Shown here: piece after piece, positions 8,665-17,599 of the stretch | Numbering within the stretch: position 1 is the first letter of the stretch | Layout: each line of letters opens with the position of its first letter | Origin: a virus | Reading direction: 5' to 3' (one strand) | Length of the DNA: 64,000 nucleotides | IMG/VR virus record: IMGVR_UViG_3300035188_001352 | Span: 1-64,000 of that record | Translations under genes and position numbers: made by a program | Notes under the pieces: generated by a model | What the model saw: only the letters and a program-made list of their open reading frames with translations | Database searches by the model: none | Told to the model about the DNA's origin: nothing

Positions 8665-9602
8665 TAAAACTCCGCGTACTCGTCTAGGTCGTTTTCAATT
8701 AGATCACGTTGGCACGCAATCCTGTTGCGCCCTGCAAATATATGTTTAGTTAGAATTTTACCTAAGATAAGATCAACTTCTTGTGGTGGTTTTGTTTGTC
8801 GAACACCTTGTTCTAATCCTTTAATTTTCAAAATAGAAAGAACACCACTTTTAATAGTTGGGTCAAATTGTAACATGATGCCTATTCTTTTTACTAACTT
8901 ATCTAAATTGTCAAAAGAAGTAATTTTTGCATTACGATAAATTTGTAGATTACCATCAATATCAGAAGCAATATGTTCTAATGATGATAAGTTTTTATTA
9001 TCCCATATAGCTAAATTTGTTAATTTAGATGGACAACCTTCTAAAGATATTAGATTTTCATTGTCACTTATCATCAAATGTTCAATTGTTGGCGGACAAC
9101 CTTTTAGGGAACGAATTGAAGATTTAAGAACATTGAGATAAATTGTATCTTTTGGGAATTCAATTTGAGTTAAGTCAGGGCCCATTTCTCCAGATAATAT
9201 AATTGTTTTATTTTCTTCTTTCTTAGCTAATTTTTTTTCAGCTATGTCTTTCAGCTTTTTTAAACAGTTGATATAACGAACATATAGATTAGGAACGGGA
9301 ATAGGCGAATTCATCTTAGTGGCTCTATCAGCATGTGCTGCCTGAGCTCTTATCTGTCCATTAGAATAAATCGAATAATCCATAGTTCCATTTTTCAACT
9401 TGAATGTTAAAGTTCCGTTTTTTAGTTTTATAGCAGAACTGATATCAAATGTTTTTGAAAGTATTTCTTTATATTCGTTTGATTGTTTGACTTTATTTAG
9501 AGTATCAGCTAAATCAACCGGGTCAATAGGCGGCAAATCTTTAACAGCAGGTATCGAAACACCGGCTTCTTTTAGTAATGGAAATAGTTCATTTAGTTTC
9601 AT
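8664..9602 (-). CDS. array family A4: CTS-like head, long LRR-type paralog
   Basis: A 312-residue protein, the longest member. The head is MKLNELFPLLKEAG. A type 4 module (KLKNGTLTFKLKNGTMDY, YINCLKKLKDIAEKKL) is followed by at least three LRR-like units (LRSLKGCPPTIEHL, LISLEGCPSKLTNL, ITSFDNLDKL). It ends ACQRDLIENDLDEYAEF. It is related to A6 by its type 4 module. The start overlaps the A5 stop as TAATG. Confidence 0.85.
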   Translation of the reverse strand: MKLNELFPLLKEAGVSIPAVKDLPPIDPVDLADTLNKVKQSNEYKEILSKTFDISSAIKLKNGTLTFKLKNGTMDYSIYSNGQIRAQAAHADRATKMNSPIPVPNLYVRYINCLKKLKDIAEKKLAKKEENKTIILSGEMGPDLTQIEFPKDTIYLNVLKSSIRSLKGCPPTIEHLMISDNENLISLEGCPSKLTNLAIWDNKNLSSLEHIASDIDGNLQIYRNAKITSFDNLDKLVKRIGIMLQFDPTIKSGVLSILKIKGLEQGVRQTKPPQEVDLILGKILTKHIFAGRNRIACQRDLIENDLDEYAEF

Positions 9603-10327
9603 TAAAACTCCGCGTAATCGTCTAGATTATTTTCAATTAGTTCTCGTTGGCAGGCAATAGCATTTTTTTCGTCTGTTTGTAAATGGTTATAGACTATTCC
9701 AATTGCTTGGCGAAGTTCATTAGAGTATTTAGCTCTTTCAGTTGCTGGATATGAAATAGTTCTCAATCCTGGTATCTTTAGCAAGCCTAATATAGAATTA
9801 GTCAAAGTATGCGGAACGACAATTTCACCATCACCTTGTCTATTAGGTCTTATTTCTTTGATGACTTTGTGAATGCCACTCAAAGAAGTAATACCAGTTC
9901 CACGAAGTATATATGAAGAAGCTCTTTCAGGAAAATAATCAAGTGATGTGATTTCTGGATTGTTGCTAATGCTAAAACGACCACCCACGATTTTAGGACA
10001 TCCTTTCAAAGAACCTAAACTACAATTTGCTATAAAGAAGTTCCTTTCTATTTGTCCAAACTGACATGGCAAATAACGAAGATGAGTTGAACCATTAATA
10101 CGTGGCAAACATTCTTCATCACCAGATAATAACACAGCCGTAGCATTTACAATACCATAATCATACTTTGCATTTTCAAAGTTGCCAGGGTCTAAATCTT
10201 CAATGTTATACTTCTTTAGAACTCGATGACCATTTCTAGTAATCCAGTCGATAATATCTTCTTCCGGCCAAAAGTCGAAATCGTTGTTAGCCTGTTCTTT
10301 TAATAAGTATTGTCTAAAACTCTGCAT
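9602..10327 (-). CDS. array family A5: CTS-headed, LRR-type paralog
   Basis: A 241-residue protein. I placed the start at MQSFRQYLLKE (10327) because the longer frame only adds seven residues read from the A6 tail region. The type 5 N-module (FWPEEDIIDWITRNG) is shared in outline with B13. LRR-like units LGSLKGCPKIVGG, ITSLDYFPERA and ITSLSGIHKVI follow. The tail is ACQRELIENNLDDYAEF. It shares 14 bases with A6. Confidence 0.85.
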   Translation of the reverse strand: MQSFRQYLLKEQANNDFDFWPEEDIIDWITRNGHRVLKKYNIEDLDPGNFENAKYDYGIVNATAVLLSGDEECLPRINGSTHLRYLPCQFGQIERNFFIANCSLGSLKGCPKIVGGRFSISNNPEITSLDYFPERASSYILRGTGITSLSGIHKVIKEIRPNRQGDGEIVVPHTLTNSILGLLKIPGLRTISYPATERAKYSNELRQAIGIVYNHLQTDEKNAIACQRELIENNLDDYAEF

Positions 10328-11240
10328 AATCATCCAAGTCGTTTTCAATTAGTTCACGTTGACATTTGATAGCACTTCGTTCACTAGAGAATAAATGCTT
10401 AGAAACAATTTGAGCAACTAAACCAAATTCTCCATCTTCTGTTTTTCTACCATTTATAGTAAATGCAATTGAAGTACAATCTTTTACTTTGAAAAATGCT
10501 AAGACCCCAGTTTTGACTGGCGGTAAAGTAAATCCTTGACACCTCGGAATATGCTTATGAACGTCAGAGAATGAAGTGATTGGATTACCATACGCTTGAA
10601 TAAACTGAGCATGCTTTGGAAATCCTTCAAAAGATGTTAGCTTATTATTAGCAGCATTAAACAATCTACATTGTTCAGGACCACCAACTAAAGGCGAAGT
10701 CAGTTCATTGTTGTTACAATAGAAATCCCCACCTACTGAGAAATCCCCCGCCGCATTAAGTTCAGGTGCTCCTTCTAAGGTTGTAAGATTATTGTAAGAA
10801 CAATTGAAGTTTGAAATCTTATTTGGATAAATTCTGCCTTTTAGCGTAGTAAGACTAAGATTACGCACATCATCTTTAGCATTCTTTAGACGTTTTGCAA
10901 ACCAATTCACAAAATGGGTATGTATTGTATCTAAACAGTTCAGATACATTTGTAATGAACCGTCTGGACCCGCACCATAACCCGCTTTACCCCAAATAGA
11001 GGCGTAAGAATTTTTGACTTTGATATCACCTGCATAATTGACAAAGTATTCTCGTGGTTCTTTTAGATAGGTATCTTTAGTCACTATTTGCAAAGAACCA
11101 TTCTTTCTTTGTATTTTCGTGGAGTTCAAGTCAAAGTACTTCGAGAAGTCCTTAAACTCTGGAGTTTGTTCTAATTGGTCAATGACCGCTGAATAGTCTG
11201 CACCTTTAGATGCTTCATTTAACAATTCTGATATTTTCAT
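10314..11240 (-). CDS. array family A6: CTS-headed, long LRR-type paralog
   Basis: A 308-residue protein with head MKISELLNEAS, a clean LNE site. The type 4 module has IQRKNGSLQIVTKD and MYLNCLDTIHTHF. It has the clearest LRR-like series of array A: LTTLEGAPELNAAG, FYCNNNELTSPLVGG, NNKLTSFEGFPKHA and ITSFSDVHKHI. The tail is KCQRELIENDLDDYAEF. The ATGA overlap with A7 suggests coupled translation. Confidence 0.85.
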   Translation of the reverse strand: MKISELLNEASKGADYSAVIDQLEQTPEFKDFSKYFDLNSTKIQRKNGSLQIVTKDTYLKEPREYFVNYAGDIKVKNSYASIWGKAGYGAGPDGSLQMYLNCLDTIHTHFVNWFAKRLKNAKDDVRNLSLTTLKGRIYPNKISNFNCSYNNLTTLEGAPELNAAGDFSVGGDFYCNNNELTSPLVGGPEQCRLFNAANNKLTSFEGFPKHAQFIQAYGNPITSFSDVHKHIPRCQGFTLPPVKTGVLAFFKVKDCTSIAFTINGRKTEDGEFGLVAQIVSKHLFSSERSAIKCQRELIENDLDDYAEF

Positions 11241-11872
11241 AGTTCTGCGTACTCGTCTAAATCCTTTTCAATTAGTTTTCGTTGACATGCAATGACATCA
11301 CCCGAGTTTAAATATTTTAAAACAATGTTAGCCCATTCAGGATTTGGAGTATTGATTTTTATTACTCCATGTTTTGCTAACTTTATCAAACCCAAAACAC
11401 CACCTGTAATATTCTCAGAATTATTGATTTCTAAATAACTAAAATCTTTTATTATTTTATGAATACCAGATAATGAAGTTTTATTAAGGTTCTGAATAAA
11501 GATATTCGGAAACTCAATTGGTATTGGTAATGAAGGAACCTGTTTGTCAAATGTTAAATGAACTATATGCGACCCTGAATCTTCACGAATTTCAGTGATA
11601 TCAAAAAACGCTTTAAGAACAGCATTGACATCATCTATGTAATTCGCAAAATCATTCACCTGATGTTCTGGAACTTCAAGGCTAATATCAAATGTACCTT
11701 TACCAACTTGAATAATTGAACTCAATCCGGTTTTTTTGTCAATAGCATCAGTTATCTTTTTAGGATTTTCATTGAGTTTTGTTAAAGTAGTAGTTAGAGC
11801 ATTATACGACAGCCATAAGTCTATAAAATAATCTTTTCTAACTGAGGTTTCAAATAGTTCTTTTATTTTCAT
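11237..11872 (-). CDS. array family A7: CTS-like head, type 2 paralog
   Basis: A 211-residue protein with head MKIKELFET. The type 2 module resembles A3 almost segment by segment (LWLSYNALTTTLTKLNENPKKI, TFDKQVPSLPIPIEFPNIFI, LNKTSLSGIHKIIKDF), then GLIKLAKHG and the tail ACQRKLIEKDLDEYAEL. It has no LRR units. It is joined to A8 by a TAATG overlap. Confidence 0.85.
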   Translation of the reverse strand: MKIKELFETSVRKDYFIDLWLSYNALTTTLTKLNENPKKITDAIDKKTGLSSIIQVGKGTFDISLEVPEHQVNDFANYIDDVNAVLKAFFDITEIREDSGSHIVHLTFDKQVPSLPIPIEFPNIFIQNLNKTSLSGIHKIIKDFSYLEINNSENITGGVLGLIKLAKHGVIKINTPNPEWANIVLKYLNSGDVIACQRKLIEKDLDEYAEL

Positions 11873-12528
11873 TAAAATTCCGCGTATTCGTCTAAGTCTT
11901 GTTCAATCATTTCACGTTGACATGCAACTATATCTTGATTTTCTGATTTTCTATAACTAGTAATAATTTTAACCCATTCAACAGTTTTAAACTTATTACC
12001 CCAATCTGCATTATTTAGAATGAGTTTGCCTTTGATTTTCAATAACCCTACAACACTATCGCTAATCATATTAGCATATTCAATTCTAAATAATTCATCT
12101 GCTTTAATAAGTTTATCAACACCTGCTAATGAAAGAGCTGTATTACTATTTGAGTTCAAATAGATAACCGGCCATTCAATTGGGCTATTTGGCATATTGT
12201 CAATAAAGACAATAGGAAATGATGAACCTTCGTTATAAGGGCTTTTATCGATTTTGTTAAAGCTTTCGACTACTTCGCGAACTCTTTCTAATTGATGTTC
12301 AATATTAGTTTTGTTGAATGGAAGTTTTCCGTTCAAAGTTATTCGTACTTGGTTACTTGATGATGGTTTATCGACAAGTTTAACTTTTACGCCAGTAAGA
12401 TTAGCTTTAATCAAAGCATCTCGAATAGCAATTACTTTTGGTGCAAAATGTGTTTCAAACGATAACTTTATTTCAAAAGTATCGGTTCTATTACTTGTTG
12501 CTTCATTTAATAATTCTGATATTTTCAT
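11872..12528 (-). CDS. array family A8: CTS-headed, type 2 paralog
   Basis: A 218-residue protein with head MKISELLNEAT. A divergent type 2 module (EIKLSFETHFAPKVI, FPIVFIDNMPNSPIEWPVIYL) is followed by SLAGVDKLI, VVGLLKIKG and a tail with Met at one usual Leu position (ACQREMIEQDLDEYAEF). An ATGA overlap connects it with A9. Confidence 0.85.
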   Translation of the reverse strand: MKISELLNEATSNRTDTFEIKLSFETHFAPKVIAIRDALIKANLTGVKVKLVDKPSSSNQVRITLNGKLPFNKTNIEHQLERVREVVESFNKIDKSPYNEGSSFPIVFIDNMPNSPIEWPVIYLNSNSNTALSLAGVDKLIKADELFRIEYANMISDSVVGLLKIKGKLILNNADWGNKFKTVEWVKIITSYRKSENQDIVACQREMIEQDLDEYAEF

Positions 12529-13166
12529 AATTCTGCGTACTCGTCCAGGTCGTTTTCAATTAGTTTTCGTTGACATGCAATCCAATCATTGGCTGTTTGA
12601 TAACTATTTATGATAGATATAGCTTTTAATAAAGTATTATAACCTTCTTTCCATCTATCAGTTGAAGCAGTAGAAAGTAAAGGAATATTTTTCATCTTCA
12701 ATACACCTAATAAGTTTGATTGAACTGATACAGGAACATAAATCTTACTGCAACTCTGAATATGTTTATGAATATCTTTGAATGAAGTGATAGGATTATC
12801 AATCAAATCTAAAGAACCACTTATATTATAAGGAGCACCTTCAAGTGAAGTAATATTATTTTTATAACAATTTACAGCACCATGAACCGAGTTTGGAAAG
12901 TTTTTGAATGAAACTATTTGTCTATCTTCAATATCAAAATCACCTAATACTACGTCAAGTTTATATTTTAGTTCATATCCATTTTCAACTTTATCAGCGA
13001 AAGCTCCAAATGCCGTATCAGATTGCGATAAGTCTAATTTAGAATTAGCATATAATATGCCCATTTTATTTAGATTGATAGTACCTTGAGTAAGCATTCT
13101 CAATTGCTCTGCTACTTTATATGGTATTTGTTCTTCTTCCTGTTCAAACAATTCTTTTATTTTCAT
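12525..13166 (-). CDS. array family A9: CTS-like head, LRR-type paralog
   Basis: A 213-residue protein with head MKIKELFEQ. LRR-like units are IVSFKNFPNSVHG, ITSLEGAPYNISG and ITSFKDIHKHI. The core LLGVLKMKNIPLL and the tail ACQRKLIENDLDEYAEL follow. The short N-module (YKVAEQLRMLTQGTINLNKMG) is not clearly shared with other members. It is joined to A10 by TAATG. Confidence 0.85.
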   Translation of the reverse strand: MKIKELFEQEEEQIPYKVAEQLRMLTQGTINLNKMGILYANSKLDLSQSDTAFGAFADKVENGYELKYKLDVVLGDFDIEDRQIVSFKNFPNSVHGAVNCYKNNITSLEGAPYNISGSLDLIDNPITSFKDIHKHIQSCSKIYVPVSVQSNLLGVLKMKNIPLLSTASTDRWKEGYNTLLKAISIINSYQTANDWIACQRKLIENDLDEYAEL

Positions 13167-13831
13167 TAAAACTCCGCATACTCGTCTAAGTCATTTTCAA
13201 TTAGTTTTCGTTGGCACGCAATGGTGTTGCCATTAGGTAAGAATTCATTGAGAATATCAATTGCTCTTTCGAAATCGTCAATACTTTCACTTGATATCCA
13301 AACAGTTTTAAGGTTTTTGATTTTCAAAAATCCTAATATCGGACTTGGCTTATTCCCAGAAATATAAATCTTATCAGCTTCTAAGATATGGTTATGAACA
13401 TTAGCGAATGATAAATTTTGAGCTTCCCATAAATTCAATACTCCTTTGGAATACTTTGGAATACTTTCTAAAGAAGTAAGCTTAGGGAAATTTACTCCCT
13501 CTAATTTTAGAGCATCAATCTTTGAGCTTTTAGGAGTTTCAATATACTCTGGAAAGTTTTTGAATGAAGAAAGTGCAGACGTATAAACGTGAATACATTT
13601 AGCTCGGGTAATCTTGAATGGAAGAGTTCCTTCTGGCGTTAGCATTCTTTCCGTAATTTGAAATTTTGGCATATTGCATGAAACTGTTCCATCTTTAGCG
13701 ACTACAAATTTGTCATAGTAATCATGCGGAAAAGTTTGCCAACTTCGCCATTCATCAATAATAGCAAGTACTTCATCCTTAGACATTTGTTGATTACTAG
13801 ATGTTTGTTCAAATAGTTCTTGTATTTTCAT
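13166..13831 (-). CDS. array family A10: CTS-like head, type 1 paralog
   Basis: A 221-residue protein with head MKIQELFEQT. The type 1 module is FVVAKDGTVSCNMPKFQI then MLTPEGTLPFKITRAK. It continues LSSFKNFPEYI, LTSLESIPKYSKG, SFANVHNHI, SPILGFLKI and the tail ACQRKLIENDLDEYAEF. It is the closest paralog of A14. The start overlaps the A11 stop by one base. Confidence 0.85.
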   Translation of the reverse strand: MKIQELFEQTSSNQQMSKDEVLAIIDEWRSWQTFPHDYYDKFVVAKDGTVSCNMPKFQITERMLTPEGTLPFKITRAKCIHVYTSALSSFKNFPEYIETPKSSKIDALKLEGVNFPKLTSLESIPKYSKGVLNLWEAQNLSFANVHNHILEADKIYISGNKPSPILGFLKIKNLKTVWISSESIDDFERAIDILNEFLPNGNTIACQRKLIENDLDEYAEF

Positions 13832-14523
13832 TAAAACTCCGCGTACTCGTCTAAATCTTTTTCAATCAATTCGCGTTGACATGCAATGGCATCTCGTTTA
13901 GAACTTGCTAAATGTTTATTTAGTATCTGTTGCCACTTATCACCATGGTCTGTAACTGAACTCAATCCATTTATCTTTAGAAATCCAAGAATAGGACCTT
14001 TATACGGATATGGAAATTTAACACCTTCAACATAATCGATATGTTTATGAACATTTGCAAAAGATAGTTTCGGAAAATGAGAAAAATCTGCGGAACCATT
14101 AATATGTCGAGGCACACCTTCTAATGAATGAATATTAGGCCCTTTCATTGTGCTATTAACTCCGAATATGTTCAGCATTGTGCCATTACTATTATTAAGA
14201 ACTTTATCTGGAAAGTTTTTAAACGTTGTCATTGCATTAACACCATAAACATCAAGTGAAATACATGATATAAACTTGAATGGAAGCTCTCCGTTCTCAA
14301 ACATCCATTCATAAAGTTTTAGATTTTCGCTCAAATGCTCTACACCATAACCTCCACCTTTATATGGAACTATTTTATATTTTCCGAATGGTGGATACCA
14401 TGAAGAATATGTTGCAGCTTTTTCAGAAGCAATTTTGGTTCGCCATTTATGTATCTTAGCCATGATAGCAAATTCTTCCGGATGCTTCTTTACTGCTTCA
14501 TTTAACAACTCTCCAATTTTCAT
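13831..14523 (-). CDS. array family A11: CTS-headed, type 1 paralog
   Basis: A 230-residue protein with head MKIGELLNEAV, a clean LNE site. The type 1 module (MFENGELPFKFISCISLDV) is followed by MTTFKNFPDKVL, IHSLEGVPRHING, SFANVHKHI, GPILGFLKI and the tail ACQRELIEKDLDEYAEF. An ATGA overlap joins it to A12. Confidence 0.85.
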   Translation of the reverse strand: MKIGELLNEAVKKHPEEFAIMAKIHKWRTKIASEKAATYSSWYPPFGKYKIVPYKGGGYGVEHLSENLKLYEWMFENGELPFKFISCISLDVYGVNAMTTFKNFPDKVLNNSNGTMLNIFGVNSTMKGPNIHSLEGVPRHINGSADFSHFPKLSFANVHKHIDYVEGVKFPYPYKGPILGFLKINGLSSVTDHGDKWQQILNKHLASSKRDAIACQRELIEKDLDEYAEF

Positions 14524-15236
14524 AGTTCTGCGTACTCGTCTAAATCCTTTTCAATTAGTTCTCGTTGGCACTCAATGATGTTTCTTTTACCTTTTAAATG
14601 TTCAGTAACAATAGCACAAGCTTTTTCTTTATTAGTTGTAGCATTTTGTAATGTTGGACCATTAATTTTTTGCAAGTTTGGTATTTTCAGAAAACTTAGT
14701 AATGGGCCAACATAATCACGGTCAATAGCAACAACAGAACAACTTTTGATATACTTATCAACATTAGAAAAATTCACTTTTTCTAGCATGCTCATATCAA
14801 TACCACCCTGAACTTCTGGAGTAATTCCTTCTAACGAAGTGATATGATCATATCGTTCATCATTTGAATAAACCCCTCCAAAGTTAAGTGACCAATCAAA
14901 TCTTCCAAATCCTACTTTATTTCTATAATCTCTAAGTATTTCATTAGGAAAGTTTTTGAATGACTTAATTTTTGGAGTTCCAACTGATAACTTATAACAA
15001 CTATGGATTTTGATTGGTAATTCTCCATTTTCATCTAACATGTAGTTTCGAATTACTAATGCTCGTCCTTTATGAATAAGATGATTATCTGGGGTTAGCT
15101 CGAAGTGACCAAAAGCAGATTCTGAAAATTGCGGATTAGCTTTTATTTCTTCTCGCCATTGTTTAATAATGGCTCTAACTCGTTTTGTTTCTTCTGAAAC
15201 TTTAGGTGCTTCTTGAAGTAGTTCTCGTATTTTCAT
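14520..15236 (-). CDS. array family A12: CTS-headed, type 1 paralog
   Basis: A 238-residue protein with head MKIRELLQEAP. The type 1 module has MLDENGELPIKIHSCYKL, then IKSFKNFPNEIL, ITSLEGITPEVQGG, NFSNVDKYI and GPLLSFLKI. The tail is ECQRELIEKDLDEYAEL, with Glu before the Cys. An ATGA overlap joins it to A13. Confidence 0.85.
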   Translation of the reverse strand: MKIRELLQEAPKVSEETKRVRAIIKQWREEIKANPQFSESAFGHFELTPDNHLIHKGRALVIRNYMLDENGELPIKIHSCYKLSVGTPKIKSFKNFPNEILRDYRNKVGFGRFDWSLNFGGVYSNDERYDHITSLEGITPEVQGGIDMSMLEKVNFSNVDKYIKSCSVVAIDRDYVGPLLSFLKIPNLQKINGPTLQNATTNKEKACAIVTEHLKGKRNIIECQRELIEKDLDEYAEL

Positions 15237-15904
15237 AGTTCTGCGTACTCGTCTAAATCCTTTTCAATTAGTTTTCGTTGACATGCAACGAGATCACGAT
15301 TTTTTGATGATAAATATGTTTGAATAATGTTCCAAGCACTAGCTAATTCCGGGTACATTTTTCCGTTTATACTAAGTCTTACTGTAGTTGACGGGTTAAG
15401 TTTCAATAAACTTAATAAGCCCCCACCTTTGAAATTATGAAAGTCATTTAATTGTAATTGGAAACAATCTAATACTTTATGTATTCCAGTAAATTTGATA
15501 TCTGGAGTTATTGTCAATTTAAAGAACTCACATTCAACCGGAAAAGTTGGGATATAGTTACTATAGATATTACAAAATACTTGAAATAACTGATTATTGA
15601 TAACGTCAATATAATTTTCACCAATAGCATCACAAACAGCTTCCATTACTTTATCATGAAACTTGAATTGATTTGCTTTTGATTTTAGCAAATTACTATC
15701 AGGACTTTTTATTTTGATATTGAATGAGTGTTCGCTAACATTCTCTATTGAGTATTTAAATCCTTTTAAAAGATTATATACAGCTTTTCTAATCAATGTT
15801 TTAGAAAGTTTATCATAACCGTTAACTGTAAATGGAAAATAATAAACGCATTCTAATGTGCATTCTTTGACAGTATCTTCTGATAATAGTTCTTTAATTT
15901 TCAT
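15233..15904 (-). CDS. array family A13: CTS-headed, type 3 paralog
   Basis: A 223-residue protein with head MKIKELLSED. The middle (CVYYFPFTVNG, LLKGFKYSIENVS, SPDSNLLKSK, KVMEAVC) matches A2, so the type 3 module exists in two copies within array A. The tail is ACQRKLIEKDLDEYAEL. The start overlaps the A14 stop as TAATG. Confidence 0.85.
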   Translation of the reverse strand: MKIKELLSEDTVKECTLECVYYFPFTVNGYDKLSKTLIRKAVYNLLKGFKYSIENVSEHSFNIKIKSPDSNLLKSKANQFKFHDKVMEAVCDAIGENYIDVINNQLFQVFCNIYSNYIPTFPVECEFFKLTITPDIKFTGIHKVLDCFQLQLNDFHNFKGGGLLSLLKLNPSTTVRLSINGKMYPELASAWNIIQTYLSSKNRDLVACQRKLIEKDLDEYAEL

Positions 15905-16581
15905 TAAAACTCCGCGTACTCGTCTAAATCATTTTCAATTAGTTTTCGTTGGCATGCAACAGAATCTCCTTTTGGTAGATACTCATTGATAATCTCTGCT
16001 GCTTCAGCTAATTTTCCATTTTCTGAATATAAGTGTCTAATTTCTTTAAGATTGACTATCTTTAGAAATCCTAACATTGGGCCAACATATTCTTCATTTA
16101 TAGAAATCACATCTGCAGCTAAGATATGTTTATGAACGTTAGCATATGATAGATTTTTTGCTCGTGATAATCTCGCGTGACCTCTACAGTATTTTGGACA
16201 TCCTTCTAAAGATGTAAGATGAGGGAAGCTAGGTGCTAACATGTCAAGACACAAAAGATTGCCAGAAATTCGATGTTCAATTTGTTCAGGAAAGTTTTTG
16301 AACGAAGAAAGATTATTTGCTCTAACTGCGACATACTTAGCACGAGATAACTTGAACGGAAAGGTTCCTTCAGGAGTTAGCATTTCATTCACTATTTCTA
16401 GCTTATCAAGTTTACGTTCAGCAGAACCATCAGAAGCTACTTGGAAACCATGTATAGAATCACCATTGTTAAAACCTTCCTTTAGCCAACCCTTATCAAC
16501 CCAGTATTGAATTAACTCACGGACTTCTGGATTAGTCATTTGTTGAGTACTTGATGTTTCAAATAATTCTTTTATTTTCAT
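15904..16581 (-). CDS. array family A14: first paralog of array A, type 1
   Basis: A 225-residue protein, the first family member transcribed after the small terminase, whose stop it overlaps as TAATG. The head MKIKELFETS resembles a capsid-targeting sequence. The type 1 module (HGFQVASDGSAERKL, MLTPEGTFPFKLSRAKYV) leads into LSSFKNFPEQIE, LTSLEGCPKYCRG, SYANVHKHI, GPMLGFLKI and the tail ACQRKLIENDLDEYAEF. In T4, internal proteins with such heads are packed in the prohead, trimmed by gp21 protease and injected. That role is inferred here for the whole family. Confidence 0.85.
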   Translation of the reverse strand: MKIKELFETSSTQQMTNPEVRELIQYWVDKGWLKEGFNNGDSIHGFQVASDGSAERKLDKLEIVNEMLTPEGTFPFKLSRAKYVAVRANNLSSFKNFPEQIEHRISGNLLCLDMLAPSFPHLTSLEGCPKYCRGHARLSRAKNLSYANVHKHILAADVISINEEYVGPMLGFLKIVNLKEIRHLYSENGKLAEAAEIINEYLPKGDSVACQRKLIENDLDEYAEF

Positions 16582-17054
16582 TAGTCTAACGAATCCTTGT
16601 TTTTGTTACGTAACATTTCTAATATCTGATTTCTATCCGCGACAACGATGTTGTTCCCAGAAATATTTGTATTATTTCCAAATGGAATAAATGGAGCAGT
16701 CTTTCTTTTGTCATTTTTAGTTCTTGCTTTAAGAGCCGTTGCATTCAACGCAGTATTGAGGTACTGTGCCGCCACTTCTGCATTCCTTGCAGCATATCGA
16801 GGTTCTACTATTTCAGTAAGTGCTGTTTGGTTTTCATAAGCATCCATAGCAGCTTCAAAAATACTCTCAATCTTATTGTTGATATCAATATCTTCTGCAT
16901 CATCTTGATATGATTGGGCAACCGTTTGTTGAGGAACAGCAATCATATCATCTTCATATGAAGATGATGAACTTGTAGTCATATCATAAGTTGAACCTGG
17001 TTCAATGTTGAAGATATCTTCAAGCGGATGTTTTTTTAGATTTTCTTTTATCAT
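16581..17054 (-). CDS. 16: probable terminase small subunit (gp16-like)
   Basis: A 157-residue protein. Its acidic, Ser-rich N-terminus is followed by a helical segment (INNKIESIFEAAMDAYENQT, about 56-75) and EPRYAARNAEVAAQYLNTAL (about 83-102). The latter resembles the 'PRayEVl..l' region of the T4 gp16 DNA-packaging family. Length is close to the 164 residues of T4 gp16. It lies between gp4 and the array and overlaps both neighbours, in the same operon as packaging genes. The assignment rests on that motif and the context. Confidence 0.6.
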   Translation of the reverse strand: MIKENLKKHPLEDIFNIEPGSTYDMTTSSSSSYEDDMIAVPQQTVAQSYQDDAEDIDINNKIESIFEAAMDAYENQTALTEIVEPRYAARNAEVAAQYLNTALNATALKARTKNDKRKTAPFIPFGNNTNISGNNIVVADRNQILEMLRNKNKDSLD

Positions 17055-17595
17055 TTGTTGGCGCTCTTGTTATAGATGTCTTACTTGCAGTTTTCGGTTT
17101 TCTTGGTGCTACAGGTTTCTTAGTTCCATTGGCAGCTAGCTTTTTGACTTTTGGTGCTTTCTTCTTTGCAGTTCGTGGCATCATTCGATAGATATCAACT
17201 TCAGTGATGACCTTGAATTTCATTCCATTGACCTGGCAAAACCTTTCAGCGGCAATCCACTTCGCTTCATTGACCATAAGTGCAACTCTATCATAAGCTG
17301 ACTTAGCATGTTCAGCACTTGCTTCTTTCAACGGTTTTACTTCAACTATCCATCTTTCAACTTCTTGATTTGTATTTATCATCTCAAACATAAAGTCAGG
17401 ATAATACCGATGGACTCGTCCATCTTTTGGAGAAATGTAAGGTATTGCAACTTCTTCACTATTCCATCTAGTAACACTTATAGAACTATCAAAGAACTTC
17501 ATGACAGTTAGTTCCCATGAAGAACGAAAGAAGATTTGAGCAGCATTTCCAAAATACTTTTGAGGATTGCGCGGAATAAAACGACCTTGAGCCAT
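17020..17595 (-). CDS. 4: head completion nuclease (T4 gp4-like)
   Basis: A 191-residue protein. It matches T4 gp4 along its length: GRFIPRNPQKYFGN (about 4-17), RSSWELTVMKFFD (about 24-36), RWNSEEVAIPY, RVHRYYPDF (the Asp of a TnsA-like nuclease fold) and WIVEVKP with the E-x-K pair (about 86-92). A basic, Ala/Pro/Lys-rich C-terminal tail of some 45 residues is extra. gp4 acts in finishing DNA-filled heads. The gene overlaps gp16 by 35 bases and follows the gp54-like gene after 4 bases. Confidence 0.85.
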   Translation of the reverse strand: MAQGRFIPRNPQKYFGNAAQIFFRSSWELTVMKFFDSSISVTRWNSEEVAIPYISPKDGRVHRYYPDFMFEMINTNQEVERWIVEVKPLKEASAEHAKSAYDRVALMVNEAKWIAAERFCQVNGMKFKVITEVDIYRMMPRTAKKKAPKVKKLAANGTKKPVAPRKPKTASKTSITRAPTNDKRKSKKTSA

Positions 17596-17599
17596 AATC

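Noticed and set aside
8664-11240. LRR-like array proteins as host-type BspA surface proteins
   Set aside because: They have no signal peptide or anchor. The head matches phage capsid-targeting sequences better, and their neighbours are packaging genes.
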